This document shows positions 1-14,434 of a stretch of 64,000 nucleotides of DNA, in pieces (positions within the stretch are counted from its first letter, which is position 1; each line of letters begins with the position of its first letter). Position numbers and translations under genes: made by a program. The stretch lies in assembly GCA_036583965.1 (NCBI GenBank), contig JAZBQD010000015.1, positions 26,448,310-26,512,309 on the forward strand. The letters run 5' to 3'. The stretch comes from Prunella strophiata (lineage: Eukaryota > Chordata > Aves > Passeriformes > Prunellidae). The notes below the pieces were generated by a model. The model ran no database searches, had not been told where the DNA came from, and saw nothing but the letters and a program-made list of their open reading frames with translations.

Positions 1-253
1 ATGAGAGGACACAGTAATAAGCTGCACCAAGGGAAATATAGGTTGCATATTAGGAAAATATTTTATGGAAAGGGTGATAAAGTTCTAGAATAGTCTGCCT
101 GGGTAGGTGGTGGAGTCACCATGCCTGGATGTGTTTAAAAAAAGACTGGATGTGGCACTTAGTGCCATGGTTTAGTTGAGATGTTAGGGCATGGGCAGGA
201 CTCGATGATCTCAAAGGTCTCTTCTAACCTGGTGATTCTGTGATTCTGTGATG
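1..253 (+). mobile_element. CR1 LINE 3' end, cut by the window edge
   Basis: This reads as a CR1 3' terminal region: a stretch resembling the conserved 'gcctgggtaggtggtggagt' block, then 'gtggcacttagtgccatggt', a 'gactcgatgatctcaaaggt' block and a short terminal repeat of gattctgtgattctgtg. The last part is the typical CR1 end. Sense orientation is plus. It has no coding capacity. Confidence 0.85.
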
Positions 254-3200
254 TCCAAGGCACACTCACCTGCTGCTTTTTTGCTTCCTGGATGGCATCT
301 TTACTCCTCTGCCACCAGTAATTTCTGCACTCTATGGGCTCTGCTTTAAAGTACAGTGAGTGAGTAAAGTTCCTTTTCCCAAGGGAATCAACAGTCAGTC
401 CAGGAACCATCCAGCCTCATCTGAGAGGGATGAGTTACAGAAGCAGAGGCCACAGTAGGACCTCTTCCCACAGGGGATATCAGCCAAGCCCACACTGCAC
501 CAGGAAAGGTTTGCATTGCTCCCCAGCCACAGCATGGGTAGTGGGTGCCTCCTTTCCCTTGCTCCTGCAGGTGGTGTGTTCTTGCTTTTCAAACAAGGTT
601 TCCAAGAGATATTGAACTAATATCCAGCTCTCCAGCTGAGATAACTGAAATGTGTCTTTCCACACCCCATATCACTCAAGAAAAATCTGAGTGCAGTCTG
701 ACTGTTCTCTTCCTTGTATTTCCAACAGTTTTTGTACATTTTCAAGCAGTCTTTCTGAAAAACACATTTCCAAGCACTTGCTTTCCTTGTTATAAGGCAT
801 GCTAGGCCTTCTGCTTTAAGTAGGGTAGGCTGATTTTTCTTTCATTCTTCAGTCTGAGAAGGAGACAACAGCTTTACTTTAACCTTCAAATCAAGACAAT
901 TTAATTTTATTTCTAAACACAGGGCAGAGCAAAGTAACTTATACAGAAATTGAGCTGGTTTTGTATTAAATTTGGTGCTTTGCATCAGAAAAATTAACAA
1001 GTAAGGCTTTGAACAAAGGCTAGACCATTGCACGACGGTATACCCAGAATGTTTTTCAGGCAAGAGCTGCATAATGCAATGCTTCAGAAAATCAATACCT
1101 ATCCTTTATACAGTTCTAAAAGTATCCTGTTTACTTTTACAGTGATAACACAATTTTGTCTGGAAAATAAACCTGATACCGAACATTAAAGTTTAATAGA
1201 TAAGCCAACCCAGATTTTTCCCCTGTTTTGTCCTTTGCTGTTCTTCAAGTAGTTAAAAGGCATCAGACTGTGTAGCTTAAAATTCACTTATTTTGTTTTA
1301 TCTGACAAAGAAAGTACAGCATTTCATCTGAGAGCTAAATCTAAAAGCTTCAGTGAATGTATTTAAGATAGCACAAAAAAGAAAAGATACATGTAAAATA
1401 GATTGGGTGAAACCTTAACCTCACTGAATCCTGTGGCAAAATCCCCATTGACTTCATAGAGTCAAGATTTTACCTTTCAATCATAGTATGAACACAGCTG
1501 ATGCTGCACAAGTTTTAGAGGAGGACAAAAGATTAAAAACTCAATATTCAAGATAGAGTCAAGTTTAGATTCAGTTGACCTCTGAGCTGCCATCCAGCAC
1601 ATGGTTTATTCAGCAGAGGAAAATTATAGATGTGCAAGAATTTTAAGTGTGGTGTGAAGAACAGTAAAATGTAGCCTCTTTTTAAATCAAAATGCCAGTC
1701 TTTAATTTGGTGCACAAAAAATCTTCTCTGTAATTTTCACAGGCTATAATTGTTTAAGGGTGACCTTCTAGTCGGGTCAGCTGTAATCTTCTGAAAGGCT
1801 TACCATGCCATAAGGATAGCAACAATGGAATGGGAGAAAAGTGACAGAATAGGGCAAAATGGTGTGCATGTTCAGGCAAAAAGCAGCAAGGAAGACCAGA
1901 GTTCATTTTGGACAATCCTAGAGAATCCTAATATGTTTTCTTCTATAGTACTATAGTTCTTAAGGTTACAGTTTTTAATATGACAGAGATAACATGCCTT
2001 CTACAACAATAGATTATAGAAGAAATTAAATTCTCTTGACGAAAAGTGGCCTGGGCATAATATGGAGATTAAAGGATAGGGAAGGATGCAAATCCTTAAG
2101 AGCAGCATCTTAATTTATTTACAGTTCTAGCTGGTATAAATGAGGTCTACTGACTTCAGTATAGTGGTCTGCAATCCTGAATAAGTATTTAATTGTCTTC
2201 TGAAGGAGATCTGATGGCATCTGGAATAGCAGCCCCTTCTCTGGAGAACACTGACTTTTTTAAGTATTCTGGTAATGAAAAGGAGAAAGCTGTCAAGATA
2301 TTGATCAACATTATGTAGAAGATTACTTTCTTAAATTAAAAATGGCTTCCTACTGAAAAGAAGTCTTGTGCAGAAATGAGGTTTTGGTTAAGGTATCTTT
2401 TTTTTATACCCTTAATTTCATGGCACAATTTCTACTACTTATACCTCTCCAAGAGAGCTCTGAGACTTAAAATAAGACATTTAAAAATGATTCTGTGAGA
2501 GAAGATGATACTTTTCTATAGATATATCACAAAAAGTAGTGAAAGTTGGAACTGAGTAGAATAGAAATAATACTGTGGTTTCAGTTCCCAGTAAGTGCAA
2601 CATCACAGGCCAGTGAGGGCATGTTCACTGAGGCCTGATCCTCGTGACTTAATAATACACCTATTAACTGTAAGCACATAACAACTTTCACTGCAATCAC
2701 AGTTAAAATCAAACCTGTGCCTCGCTGCTTGGTGTACAAGAGCCTGAGGCAAACTGGATCACCAGCACAGTTTTTGAAATGTTCTCGGAGGAGCCGTCGG
2801 AGTCAGCAGCAGTGGGGAGCACAGGAGCCTGAATGTCAGACAAGGTCTTGGAGCAGGAAGGAAGATGATGGCTGGATTCCAGCACAAAGAGAAAAAGGAA
2901 AATCATGCCACTTAGCCACTTACCTGAGAGCAAGGGACTGGGGCAGGGAGTGGGAATTAGATGGATTTGTACATAACGCAGGAGCAAGAAACAGCAAAAA
3001 GATTTCTTCAGAGTGTTGTAATTAACCTTCAGGTTCAATGTTCCTGGGTTTGGAAATCACCCTGAACTTGGCTGTGTTTAAAGAAACAGTTGCCCTAAGA
3101 AAATATAGTTTTGCCATAAGAAATAGTATTTTCTTAATCTTTTCTGTAAAATTGACAGCACTATTTTAAAGCACTTATTAAATACCAGTAAGCACCAGTG

Positions 3201-6200
3201 AAAATTTATACGGGGTATAGATGGGTATCTATGGGTATGAATGCTTGTGGTGTTGGGCACTTAACATATGCTAACAGAAAAACTAGGTTGAGGGGAGGTT
3301 CAGATCTAATTCTGTGAGGGTGGTGAGCATTTCATAGCATGTTTCCAAGACTGACTTTTGAAGCAATTTCCAGGAGTCAACCTTTTTGTTTCTTTCTATT
3401 TTTCTTAAATGAAATGGGCTACCCTTCTCTTTCAACACTCTAATTATCATTAGCCTCAAAAATCACTCTGCAATTCATGAAAGTCTGAATTCTTCATGTT
3501 GACTAAGCAAACCCTTAATAAAAACAAACACTTATTGCAAACTCATTCCATGGTAATTAATAGCCTAATTATATCTGTTTAATATCTGACATGCATCTGT
3601 AACAGGCAAGGTTCTGTTCTCACTGTTATCTTCCTATTGCTCAAACTTGCACATTTGAAACTCAACAGTCAGCATGTGTATACAGTAAATTAAAAGCAAT
3701 CTGCAGTAACCATTTTACAGACTTCTGTCTGAAGCACTCAAAGCAATAGATATGGTGTTTCTTTAGATTTTGGACAGATAGGAAAGCTCACTAGGTTTCT
3801 CAGGCCATTTACATTTCTGAAAATCAAAACGTTAAAGCAGAAGAGGAGGTGAATCTTCCTGCCAGAACACAGCTCAAAGAGTTTGCCTACAGCAGCAGCA
3901 AAATATTCAGTAGGTGTTTTCATGAATGGTCATGAAAAGGGAGGGACAATTATTGTACAGTTTCCCCTGAGTAACTGAATAATCCTCCAGGGATGCCATG
4001 TCTCAGTAATCCTGCAGTGCATGAGTCAGCATCAGTGCGTGGGAGAGTTGTTTTCTTTTTTACAGCTCATGGTAGAATTAGAATATTTGGAAATTTGCAA
4101 TATTTTCAGATTTACAAATGTAAACTTCTATAGGATTTTTTTAAAATTTTCCATCACTACTGATGGACCCTTTTGCAAGAGTTAGAGGCTTAAAAGGATA
4201 TACATACTGTAAATATGAACATGGCATTATAACTTCTACAGTGCATTGGGAATGGAAAGGAGAAATATAATTTACTGCATCTGTTCTGTACTGGAGGGCA
4301 AAAAAATGAATTTGCAGACTGCAATGCAGTCTACTTAGCTTCTACAGTTTTCCTCAAGTGTATTGTGTAAACATGGTCTCTGTAAGCACTCCCAGGTTAA
4401 AGAGTAAAGTAGCATGGATGTGACTGACCTTCCAACTCCTTGTCTTTTCTCTGGTGCTCTGGGCATGCACAGAGTCACGAATCATTGAGCCTAAGGGACC
4501 CAATGGGGTGTTTTACCCACAGCAATACTGTCCTAAGTTTGCATGTGAAGAAAACGGAACATAAAATAGCTATCTGAATTATCCTCCATATATCAGCTAA
4601 TCTATGGCAGAGCTGGATATTAAATTTTGACCTTCTGAATTCTCATCCTCTGCTTATCAACCAAGGCAGTTTCCATCTAACCTGTCCTCTGGTGCATAGT
4701 ATCTGCTAAGTGCTCACCTGTACCAGAGGAGCTACAGGAAATGCTCCAGGAACTGGGACAGAGCAATACATTTGCTGCCTGATTATTTATCCTGATGACC
4801 AGTTACAATTCCAGGAGGATATTATCTTCAGCTCCTAAAGTTTGCATCCTCAGCCATATTACATTGTGTGTAATGGCATTGCTGCATTAAGGCATTCTGT
4901 CCATCACTGAATTATGCATGCAGTCAGCAGCTGTTCTGATAGCTATACACAGATATGGGCTGAATTACAATAGAAAGATGCCTCTGTATATATAGTTAGG
5001 GATGACTTTATTACTTCTAGGCACATTGGAAAAGAAAGGACTTTCAAAAGGAAACATATTTGGTTTTTTTCTGGAAAGTGGAGTTATATTAAATCAGAAT
5101 GAGTGTTGTGAAAAGCCATGGGAAATTATCTAGAAAGCTATTCCACTCTCTGTTTACTACTTCATCTCTGGCATATCTTTTACAGGACTCCAACATGTGA
5201 ACCACTTGAGACTTACAAATAGTATATCCTCACATTAAGCAGATAAGCTCACACTCTTCCCAGCTCTTTAAAAATTTATTTTAATGCATCTTGCAAAACT
5301 TTCTTCTCTGTAAAAGCAGGATTTTGGATTTTGAAGACATGTCCATCCACGTGTTTGTGTCAGATCAAGAATTCTATGAAGCAATAGCTGGCAAAGCTTG
5401 AGGTTTCATTAGTGTCAGAGCCAAATAAGAGTTATGCATGTTTTCCTTACTAGGCCTATACAACCTTTCCTGCATTCTGTGCTGTTTTCCTCTCTCATGA
5501 TTTGAAATATGCCACAGGAACACAGCACACTCAGGCCAAGTATTAAATGAAAACCATATACTATACCAGTGTCACTGAGAATGACAGCTTGGAAAGAAAC
5601 TAAATCTGTTAATTTCTAAATCTGTTTATGCTGTTCAGCAGCAGCATTGCAGTGCTTTTCCTGGATGGTTAATGTTTTTGACTATAATTTTGGAAAATTG
5701 AATTCTGTTGAAAATGAAAAATGTCCTATGGGAATAATATTCTTAACTGCAATAGTAAGGTTTCTATAGGCAATTCTAAGCTTTGATCTTTAAATCTTCC
5801 CCCTAACTTTCTCCTTGCCACCTTTGGTTTTTCAAAGCAGCAATGGAATTCTAAGATAATATACTGAAAATGAGTGAAAGGCAGATTTCTTACTGAGAAG
5901 TGAATATATTAAATATTACTATATTTCAAAGGTTCCCCATTAGTTGATCAGAACTGAAAGAAATGCAGCCTATCAAAAACATCCCATGGGCACAAACTGA
6001 GACTTCTGCAATTTGTGTTCTCTCTTTGGGCTACTTCTGATCTGACTGAGGCTAGACATGAGTCAACTGCTCAGCATATCAGCAGCACATCAGCTGCTGA
6101 ACTAGGTCAGATCATTAGGTACTGATCCCAGGAGTTTCACTGAAGATAATGTTGTTTACTAGAACTTCTTAAAGCTCAGTGTTCTGTGTGTGGAATATCA

Positions 6201-9200
6201 TGTTTAATGATACTCAGGACTCATAACACTTTTACTTGCATGGGTAATCATTTTTCTTTTCTTTAGCAGTTGAGGAATCAGGAAGTTACCTAAAGATAAA
6301 ACACTATTGCCATATAAATCATAACATATAATGGGCAACCATAAATCATTTAATCTATCAGCTATTGCATGTGGCTGCTATCATGTAGTCTAGAGCTTCT
6401 ACAACACAGCTCAGTATCTTTTCACTGGGTTTGTTCCTCATTCCAGAACACTCAACTCTTCCTGCTTTGAGCCTGAGATCAAAATATGATCCAGTTCATA
6501 TTTTGGGTCTCAGTCTGCCATCCATGCTTGCATTTCTATCTCCCTGTTTGCCCATGTATCATACGTGTTGTCATCCAGACATAGATATAAATGATCACCT
6601 GGCCTATAGACAAATGTCTTTCTAGCACAACCACTGAATTCAAGTTTGTGGACTAGATTTAATATTTCTTTCTCCCTCCTTCTGCTGAGATTCATTTGGA
6701 GCAGGAGTGGTAAGAGCAGTGCAGGCCAGTCAGGGAAATGCAAAGATCCAAATTCTCCTTAACAGAACAGTTAATAAACCTTTCACTTCTTCCTTTAAAT
6801 GATCTGTTCAGTCACATCCTGGACCATATTTATTACAATTTTGCTGTTTGTTTGTTTTTTTTTTTTTCCCTTGATTAAGTTTAGTCTGTGAAAGTAAAGA
6901 GTGAGTACCACTCAGCTCCATATGTTATACCAGGTGCCACAGGAGGACAGACCATTTTTCACACAGCAGCAACATTTTTTTCAGGCCTTCCTAAGCTTTA
7001 TTTTCAATTCTGTTGTTTCATCTCTGTAACAACAAGACTATATTGTGGTGAGGAATGCCACAGGGGTATATCACGGAGACATTTATTAAATCATAGTGAT
7101 GTATATGTGCAAAACAAAATTCTGCCAGAAGGCAAATGCCATTTTTAAAACCTACAGTACATTATTAGACTTGCAGTACACATGAGTTAGGGAAAATCTA
7201 CCAAACCATGTTAAAATATCTTACAGAACAACCGATTGCAAAATATTCCTTCTACTTTCAGGAAGAAATTTTAATGGTTGACTTTTAATTGAATAATGGG
7301 TTTGATTTTAAAATACATCACATTCATTAGTTAGCAGTAAGGGGGCCTCATGAACCCTAGAGCCTGGCTCTTAACAATATGTAAAAAAATAGCAGTAGGA
7401 TTTCTGTGTACTATACTTTTAATTGCCATGGGCTCCTCCTATTTCTAGATAGCCATTATTTCCTGAGTTGAGAGGTAAATGATTATGGAGGCACAAAAAC
7501 ACACTTGACAGGAGGGAGTTTTCATAAGATTTTAATTATTTTGTTTTCTCTCTTTCTTTTTGTTTCTGCCAGAAAATACAGGTATTCAGGCAATTTTCAG
7601 ACTACGCACTTTCATTCCTCTTCTTCATTACCTAGCTTTTCTAGATTAACAGAGAGACTCTTCTAATTTCATAGCTAAAAAAAACCAAAAAACAAAAAAC
7701 AATACACTTTTGCATAAGAATCGAATCTTATTTTATTATTTTAATTCTGGGATTCATTTTCCCTTTTCTGCTGTGTTTTTTATAATAGTACCCTACAAGT
7801 GAGAAAAATGGGAGACTAAGGAAGATGCAACAAGTTCTATAAAATATTGAAATTGAAGTGTTGAAGCTACAGATTCCCTCCAACTGAAACCACAGTGGAT
7901 ATATATTCATGGTGACTAATTCTGTAGCCACTACAGATTCTGGATGCAGAAATGGGTTCTTCCTGAAATCTGAAATTTCTGAGTTAGTGAAAGTCTAATT
8001 TTTTTTTTTTTTCTTTACGAATTTTCCATTTGTGAAGATGACTAATGATCTCCTCTGGGACTATCCCTTCTTAAGCTTACTCAAAGTAGGAGGACAGAAT
8101 CTGATGCCTCTGGTATTAATGAATAAACTTCCCTCATAAATAAATAAGTTGGAAGAATCTGAGTATTCATTCAGCCTTAAAAAAAAAGTTTTGCAATTAG
8201 AACAGTTACCCCTTGAGTTTCATAACACTTTATGCTTCGCCAGCAGAGTGGGAACTTATATTCTTAAGAGAAGAGCAGGCATATTCTAGAAAGAAAGATG
8301 AAGCACATGGACATCCCTGCATATTTACAGTAGTTTCTACTTTTCCTTAGACTGCAAAGTTAAATTATTAACACTTTCATTTGCAAGCTAATCAATGAAA
8401 TGATTACAACCAGTACCCAGATGTTATTCAGAGAAAGGAAAATTTTAGTTACAAGATACCACAAAAAGAAAAAAAAATAGTATGCATACAGACTAAGAAT
8501 GAGTAAAAAAAATCCCACAGTGAAGCCAAGTAGGCAAATTTTACTCTGGGTTGCATTCACACAGGAGCTGACAAAGATGTGGGAGGTAATTATTCCTTCT
8601 ACTTGATCCCAGTAAGATGAAAAAACATTTTTCTCCCTTCCGTTGCTATAAAATGTTATTGTAAAGAAGATGATGATAAGTAATTCTTCAGTGCCAATGG
8701 GATAAGAACAAACATAAATTAGCTTAAATTATACCAAAATTATCTCACTGGGTATAAGAGAAAACTTCTTTTTGGCTCTTAAAGCACTGAAATTGTGCTC
8801 CTATGGAAGTTATGAAGTATCCTTCATCAGAGGTTTTTTGAATGGGTTAGACAAAAAAAGCTCTCAGAATGATCTTAGTGTAGACCATTGACCAGCTTTG
8901 TCCAAAGGCCTGGAGCACATGGTTTTCCAAGGTCCTATATTTCTGCTCTTCTATGAATCTGATTGGGTTTACCACCAGCTGCATCTCTTCTTGTTGCACT
9001 TCCCATTGCATAAATTTCTTTCTTGCTGTACAAACTTCATGTTTGTAATACTGTGAGTGTATAGGGATTCAGTGAACTTCCTAGTTATTTGAGTAATCTT
9101 CTCACTGTTGCATTTCTGGGGACAAATTTTCAGAGTCCCTCTCTAATTGCATGCACCAAGTCTGAACAGTTAAAGCCAAAGTAGGCAGCAACAAAGAGCC

Positions 9201-12200
9201 CTAATGTCCAGTCCAACTTTTCACTTTTCCCTGTCTTCTGGCTGTGTTCCTATTGACAAAATCAGCAGATTTCTTCTGCCAGATATCCCATCTCTTCCTT
9301 TGGCAGCAGGATCAAAAAAAAAGTTGTGCTATTTTCAGAATTTCTCTTGTAATACAATCATGACAGAGTATGAAACTGCTAGTTAAACTCCTCAAGTCAT
9401 GTAGCAAAGGTTCTTGGAAGCGTCAGTGTTTCCTTACATGTTACTGGGCTACAGTGGCTCCTCCTGGTACCGTTTGCCACTGGTCAGAGGGGTGCCTGCA
9501 GGGCCCCCTACCAGGCTGCCTCACACAGCAAGAGAGGGACAGCCCCACACATCTGCCCCTACCTCACAACATGTGCCTTACTCTGGAGGTGCAGGCATTG
9601 ACAGCTCAGAGCAATCTGTGGTAGTTCTGGGGAGAGGTGACACCAGGGATGCTCTCCCTTGCACACAATCCCTGGCATGTCACTGCAATGCTGACAATAA
9701 GGAAGCTTAAGGACTCAGAACCCTCTGTCTGAAAAGCACAAAAGAAATTAATCTGGGACTTTGGCTTTAGCAGTCTTGCTAGTTAAGTATTTAAAATGCA
9801 ACACTTTGCTTTGCCTTATTTTGGAGTTGTCCAAGTCTGCAGTCATTTATGTGCTCATTAGCAAAATCTCTAAAGTTTTTCTTCTAAGTATGTTGGAAAT
9901 GTCTCAGTTTTATCAATATTCCATTCTAAGGAGCCAGATGATGCATAGCTCACTCAGGCTTTGCAGTGTGAGCTTCTGTCTCTTCTTTCTATCTCTCTTG
10001 CTCAACCCAGAAGCAGTTTAGACCACATCTATTAGCAAAGGGACTGCACAAAATATAGAGGCTGCTGGTAGTTACAGTACCTCAGATCTATGACCTAATG
10101 ACCTGTAATGGTTTAAGCATTCACAGAAGGGGGAACAAGGGCCCCAATATATTTTCTAAGAGAGTACCTGATAGTAGACTGGAGGGGAATTCTTTCAACT
10201 TCCACTTTCCAGGGAATAATTAAATATTTATTAGGTCAGAGCAAGGAAAGAAGAGTAATATAAGAACACTATGGAGCTAAGCCATAGGCTTCTTGTGGAA
10301 GAGAGTACTTCTTTTCAAATATTTAAATTTTGAATTGGAAGAGAGTGCAGAAAGTGAGATTCTTCTCTTCTCCCAGATGAGAATCATAAGAAAACAGTGA
10401 GCTATAGTGACATGTTCACTCATGCCTTTTTTCCTAGGTCACAGTGAATATTTAATACACCTACCAGGATAGCTATAGCTTCCACAACAGTGACTGAAAA
10501 GAATCTTTTCTGCCTGAGTACCATTGGTAAAGTAATTTGGGTGTGGAAAACATAGATTCAACCTCCTGCAGTGCAGGAATGATTCTATTCTAGTTGTACT
10601 TTTTTGCATAAATACCCAGCTAAGTCCACCACTGGAATAAAGCCATTGTTTAGGCCATACTTGGTAAGAAGGTCTGGTAGAAGGGACTCACATCCAGGTG
10701 AAATCTGGTTGTTTGAAACCAATACCAGAGTAGGGGACTCCACAGAGGCTAGAGATGTGATCTAAATCTCACCAGTTCCTGTTGGCTAACATGTGCCATC
10801 TGCCCAGCTTGCTAGATTTGGGGATATCTCATGTCTAAAGCCTACATTTTTTCCATGTGTTGCATGTGAAACAATGCATGGAGTTATCTATGCAACTCAG
10901 GGCTGAGGTATCCTGACAACTGCGTATTTTAATAGTGAGTGAAAACTTCCTTGTAAACCCAGGTCTGGATTTTGCATTTTTAGTCTGCACTGCAAATGGC
11001 TGTATTTCAGGAAGTAAAGGCAGAATAATAGTCGCTATTTTATACTGTTGCTAAGAAGTCAAGTTGTCTGGACATCTTCCAGAGGTGAGTGTTAGCTCAG
11101 TGGGCCAGCTGCCAAGAAAACTCTGCTTCTTGCACAGCCAGGTTTTACTCCTGTGATTCATGGTGTTGCTGTTCCAATGGATGGAGCTGCCACGAGAGAT
11201 TTGGCCAGACTTGCAGTGCCCTTCAGGTACCATGAATCCAGGGGCCTGCAATCTTCAGTGGGAGCTGCTATTTATAATCCAGTAAAATAGGAGTTAGGCA
11301 CCAATGAAGTTGCAGGTGAGCCCTCTCAGTGGATATTATATGGTTAACCATTCGAGGTGGTGACTTCAGGGTTATATATAGAAGACTCTTCTCAGCAGTT
11401 GCAAAATGGTGTGGCCACAAATGGACCACAAGTCCACACTGGAGGTGGCTGTCTGCAATCATGCACATGAAAAGAACTCTTTCCTCGCTGTGAGTCTTTG
11501 AGTATTTCGACAAATAGCTAGACAATTTCACTGTTTATTCAGCTTTTCAGAAGAGAGAAACAGGTCCTTGTAAAAACTAAAAACCAAAAAAAAAAAAAAA
11601 AGAAAAAAAAAAGGGAAAGAAAAGAAAATAATTTCTTGTTTTTTTAAAGACTCTTTAGAAAATGAGCTTGAACAAAACATTTCAGCTCTTCTCAACTGTT
11701 AGTGATTCAGTTCCATATGGAGATATTGTATCAAAGAGGAGAATATTATCTTTAACTGTTCCTCCACCCTGCCATTTCTGACTCCTCTCCCGAGTTTGAG
11801 AAGCAGTCGGCAGCAGCAGGGTGAATCATCCGTGCTGCATGCAGCCCTGCTTGGCAAACTGCAAACAGCCATCCCCTGGGACTCTGCTCCAGTTTGCACG
11901 TTTATCCCCACTGGAGGCCCTGGCTAAAATAAGGAACACCACATCTGCAATGTGCATTTATGCTGCTTCCTGACAAAATAAGTGTAGATGGACATAAAAT
12001 AATCTTTGTGAGATGGAAGGCAGGATGTTTCGGGAATAGGGATACCTGAAGAATCTTTAAAACTTTCTGAAGTCTGGTAAAGAGCATGGGGTAAAAGTGT
12101 GGTCAGCAGAGGAGTTGCTGGAGTCTTTGCAGGAAACAAGAAAGGGTTTACATATTTGCAGTCAAAGGTCATATTAAAGTTGGACCTACTCTAGCAATGT

Positions 12201-12906
12201 TTATTTCTCACTTCTAATTTGGGTAGTTTATTCAGTTCTCATGTATGTCAAATAAGAAAGTTTATCCACACCTCATTTTTTATTATTCAGTTTTTTGCAG
12301 AGTCACTAACTTTTCATTGTTTCTTTCTTAAGGATACAGAACTTATCCCATGACTAGAAGCTGACATTCTAGGAGTTTTATAGTATAAAATATGCCAGCT
12401 ACTGAGTGAGGTAACTGTAGTGGAAAATATGTTTTCTAAGTGGTTGTGGAGCAGTGTGCAGCTAAATCTGGCAAAGAAGTGAATGCTTGCATTTTCCATT
12501 GATGTCAGCTCTCAGGACATCATCTTGTAAATGGGAAGCTGACTGAAGAAGTATTGCTGTCTGACAGTGAGTGGGTAGATTTAAAATAGATTAAGAATTA
12601 GTGACATAAAACACATAGCCTGAAAGGATGATGTTTTTAATGCATCTTGGTGCTTTGCTGCATTATTCAGAGTTACTCTAGTAAGTATATTGAGTGTTTT
12701 TGCAACATTTATAACAAAAATGCTCTGCTTCATCAATCCTAAAACCTAGTAATTATTTAATTGTGCTGTTAGGCAGGTAATTTTGAGGGGCTTTTTCCCT
12801 TTAAAAGTCCTAAGAAACAGATAATCAATGCAAGCCCATCTCTAGAGACTCTTCAGTGACTCTCTGAGATTATTGGCCTTCATATGCCTAAAGGCTGTGT
12901 GCTGAT
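254..12906. other. Intergenic, no gene recognised
   Basis: This is AT-rich DNA with scattered T- or A-runs (6850-6870, 7998-8013, 11574-11631). Open frames on both strands are short and lack recognisable domains. The segment 1433-1478 resembles an old interspersed repeat. The pair of opposed frames at 2709-3038 is described in the findings. No tRNA, CpG island or promoter is seen. Confidence 0.7.
11574..11631. repeat. A-rich low-complexity tract
   Basis: Long A runs are broken by occasional C or G, followed by a short T run. It could be the remnant of a retroposon tail, but no element body is recognisable next to it. Confidence 0.7.
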
Positions 12907-13163
12907 AGGAAAGGGGGGGTGACTTCAAACTGAAAAAGGATAGGTTATATTAGATATTAGGAAGAAATTCTTTACTGTGGAGTGGTGAGGCATTGGAACA
13001 GGGCACCCAGAGAAGGTGTGGGAGCCCCCTCCCTGGTAGTGTTCAACAGCAGCTTGGATAGTCCTGATTAACCCGGTCTGGAGGAAGCTGCCTTCTAACA
13101 GGAGGGTTAGAACTGGATGATTTTAAGGTCTCTTCCAACCCAAACTATTCTATGATTCTCTGA
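12907..13163 (+). mobile_element. CR1 LINE 3' end fragment
   Basis: The fragment contains the hallmark CR1 3' blocks in order: 'aggaagaaattctttac', 'gtgaggcattggaacaggg', 'cacccagagaaggtgtggga', 'ttaaggtctcttccaaccc' and the terminal 'attctatgattctctgat'. It is sense on the plus strand and 5' truncated, as most bird CR1 copies are. It is non-coding. Confidence 0.92.
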
Positions 13164-14138
13164 TCTAGAGAGATGGAATGATATTAATTCTGTTGCTTCC
13201 AAGGGTGTCTTACTGAATCACTCTATTCTCTTGATATGTTGCTTTCTATACCCCCTATAACTGAAGACACTGCACTTTGAACTGCCAACTCTATCTAAAA
13301 TTCCATTATATTTTTGCTGTTATGTGGAATCAGTTCAGTCACTAAGCAAAAGTCACCTTGAAATGCTCTGAATGTCCTTGATTCCCTCAAATGTGCATTT
13401 GATTCCCTAGTTCAGTGATCATTGCTTGTAATAGCATCAAGGGAAATACACAAGAAGATGAAAAGTGTTAATGATGGCTCACAAGAGGAGGTTTCCAGCA
13501 GTGGTTTGATGAAAAGGATCCAAGTCAGATCCCATTTAAGATCAGGAATAAATTGTGGAGCTCTTTTTAGCTATTCCATCTTGTGACTCACTGTGCAAAG
13601 CAGTGTTACTTCTAAGATATCTTTCTGTTTCACCCAGCAATAGAACTAGCTCAGGAAGTAAAGAGCAGCAGGATGCACGGAATTAACAGCTATGTAAAAT
13701 CTCACAGTTTAGGGAAACTTTTAAAAATAAACTGAAGCACTTAAAAGACAAAAGTTTTACTTCTGTAATTTTTTTTAAGAAGCTTCTGGTTTTCCTCAGT
13801 TTCTTATCCAAATGAAATTCACTGTAGAAAATAAAGCCATTTTTCAGTTTGTTGTAGGTTGACAAAAATGTGCTTACTTATTCACTGCTTTGCCTTAGTG
13901 CTCCTTTTCTTTCATTCTGTAGAGGGCTCAGACATTTCATTCCCCAAAGGAAGGATTCTGGATCAGCTGGGACAAGATGTTCTCATGGAAATATTCAAAT
14001 ATGCAATTATTATCCAATATGTTCCTCACATGTTCTTAAAGCTCACTAAGTCATATGATACTCTGTTCTCCTGTGGAAAAGCCAGCCTACAATCTTCCCT
14101 TTCCCTATTCGTGGGAGACTCTAAAAAGTGGTCTGGGT
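13164..14138. other. Intergenic between CR1 and SINE
   Basis: This is AT-rich sequence with no gene or repeat I recognise. A 100-codon frame at 13859-14161 runs into the SINE and has a hydrophobic start, but no homology that I can name. I regard it as chance. Confidence 0.6.
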
Positions 14139-14280
14139 GTGATGTTAGCTCAGCTGGTTAGAGCAGAGCAATAACACCAGAGTTGTGGGTTTGACCCCCA
14201 TATGGGCCATTCACTTAATGGCTGGACTCAATGATCCTTGTGGATCCCTTCCAACTCAGAATATTCTGTGAAATCTGTGT
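14139..14280 (+). mobile_element. tRNA-Ile/CR1 composite SINE (TguSINE1-like)
   Basis: The head at 14139-14209 follows tRNA-Ile. It has the A box 'ttagctcagctggttagagc', an 'aataac' anticodon-loop region, the B box 'gggtttgacccc' and a 3' acceptor-like gggcca. The tail at 14210-14280 ('caatgatccttgtggatccc', 'ttccaactcagaatattctg') is a CR1 3' end. A tRNA-Ile head on a CR1 tail is, as I recall, the structure of TguSINE1 of passerines, mobilised by CR1 reverse transcriptase. The head has lost about 3 nt near the anticodon arm and has mutations, so it is not a functional tRNA gene. Confidence 0.88.
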
Positions 14281-14434
14281 AGGTGAGTGGATGGCTCTAC
14301 CAGAGCAGAGGGGTACATTGTTGCTGTTTCTGAAAGCCCTAAGACTTTCTGTAAGCAGAGACTTCAGGTTCTTTCACCAGTGCTGATGACTTTTTAAACC
14401 ACCTCCTAAGGGCATAGGAGCAGGAAATTCCCAA

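Noticed and set aside
14139..14209. A functional tRNA-Ile gene
   Set aside because: The head has mutations and a short deletion near the anticodon arm and runs straight into a CR1 tail, so it is part of a SINE.
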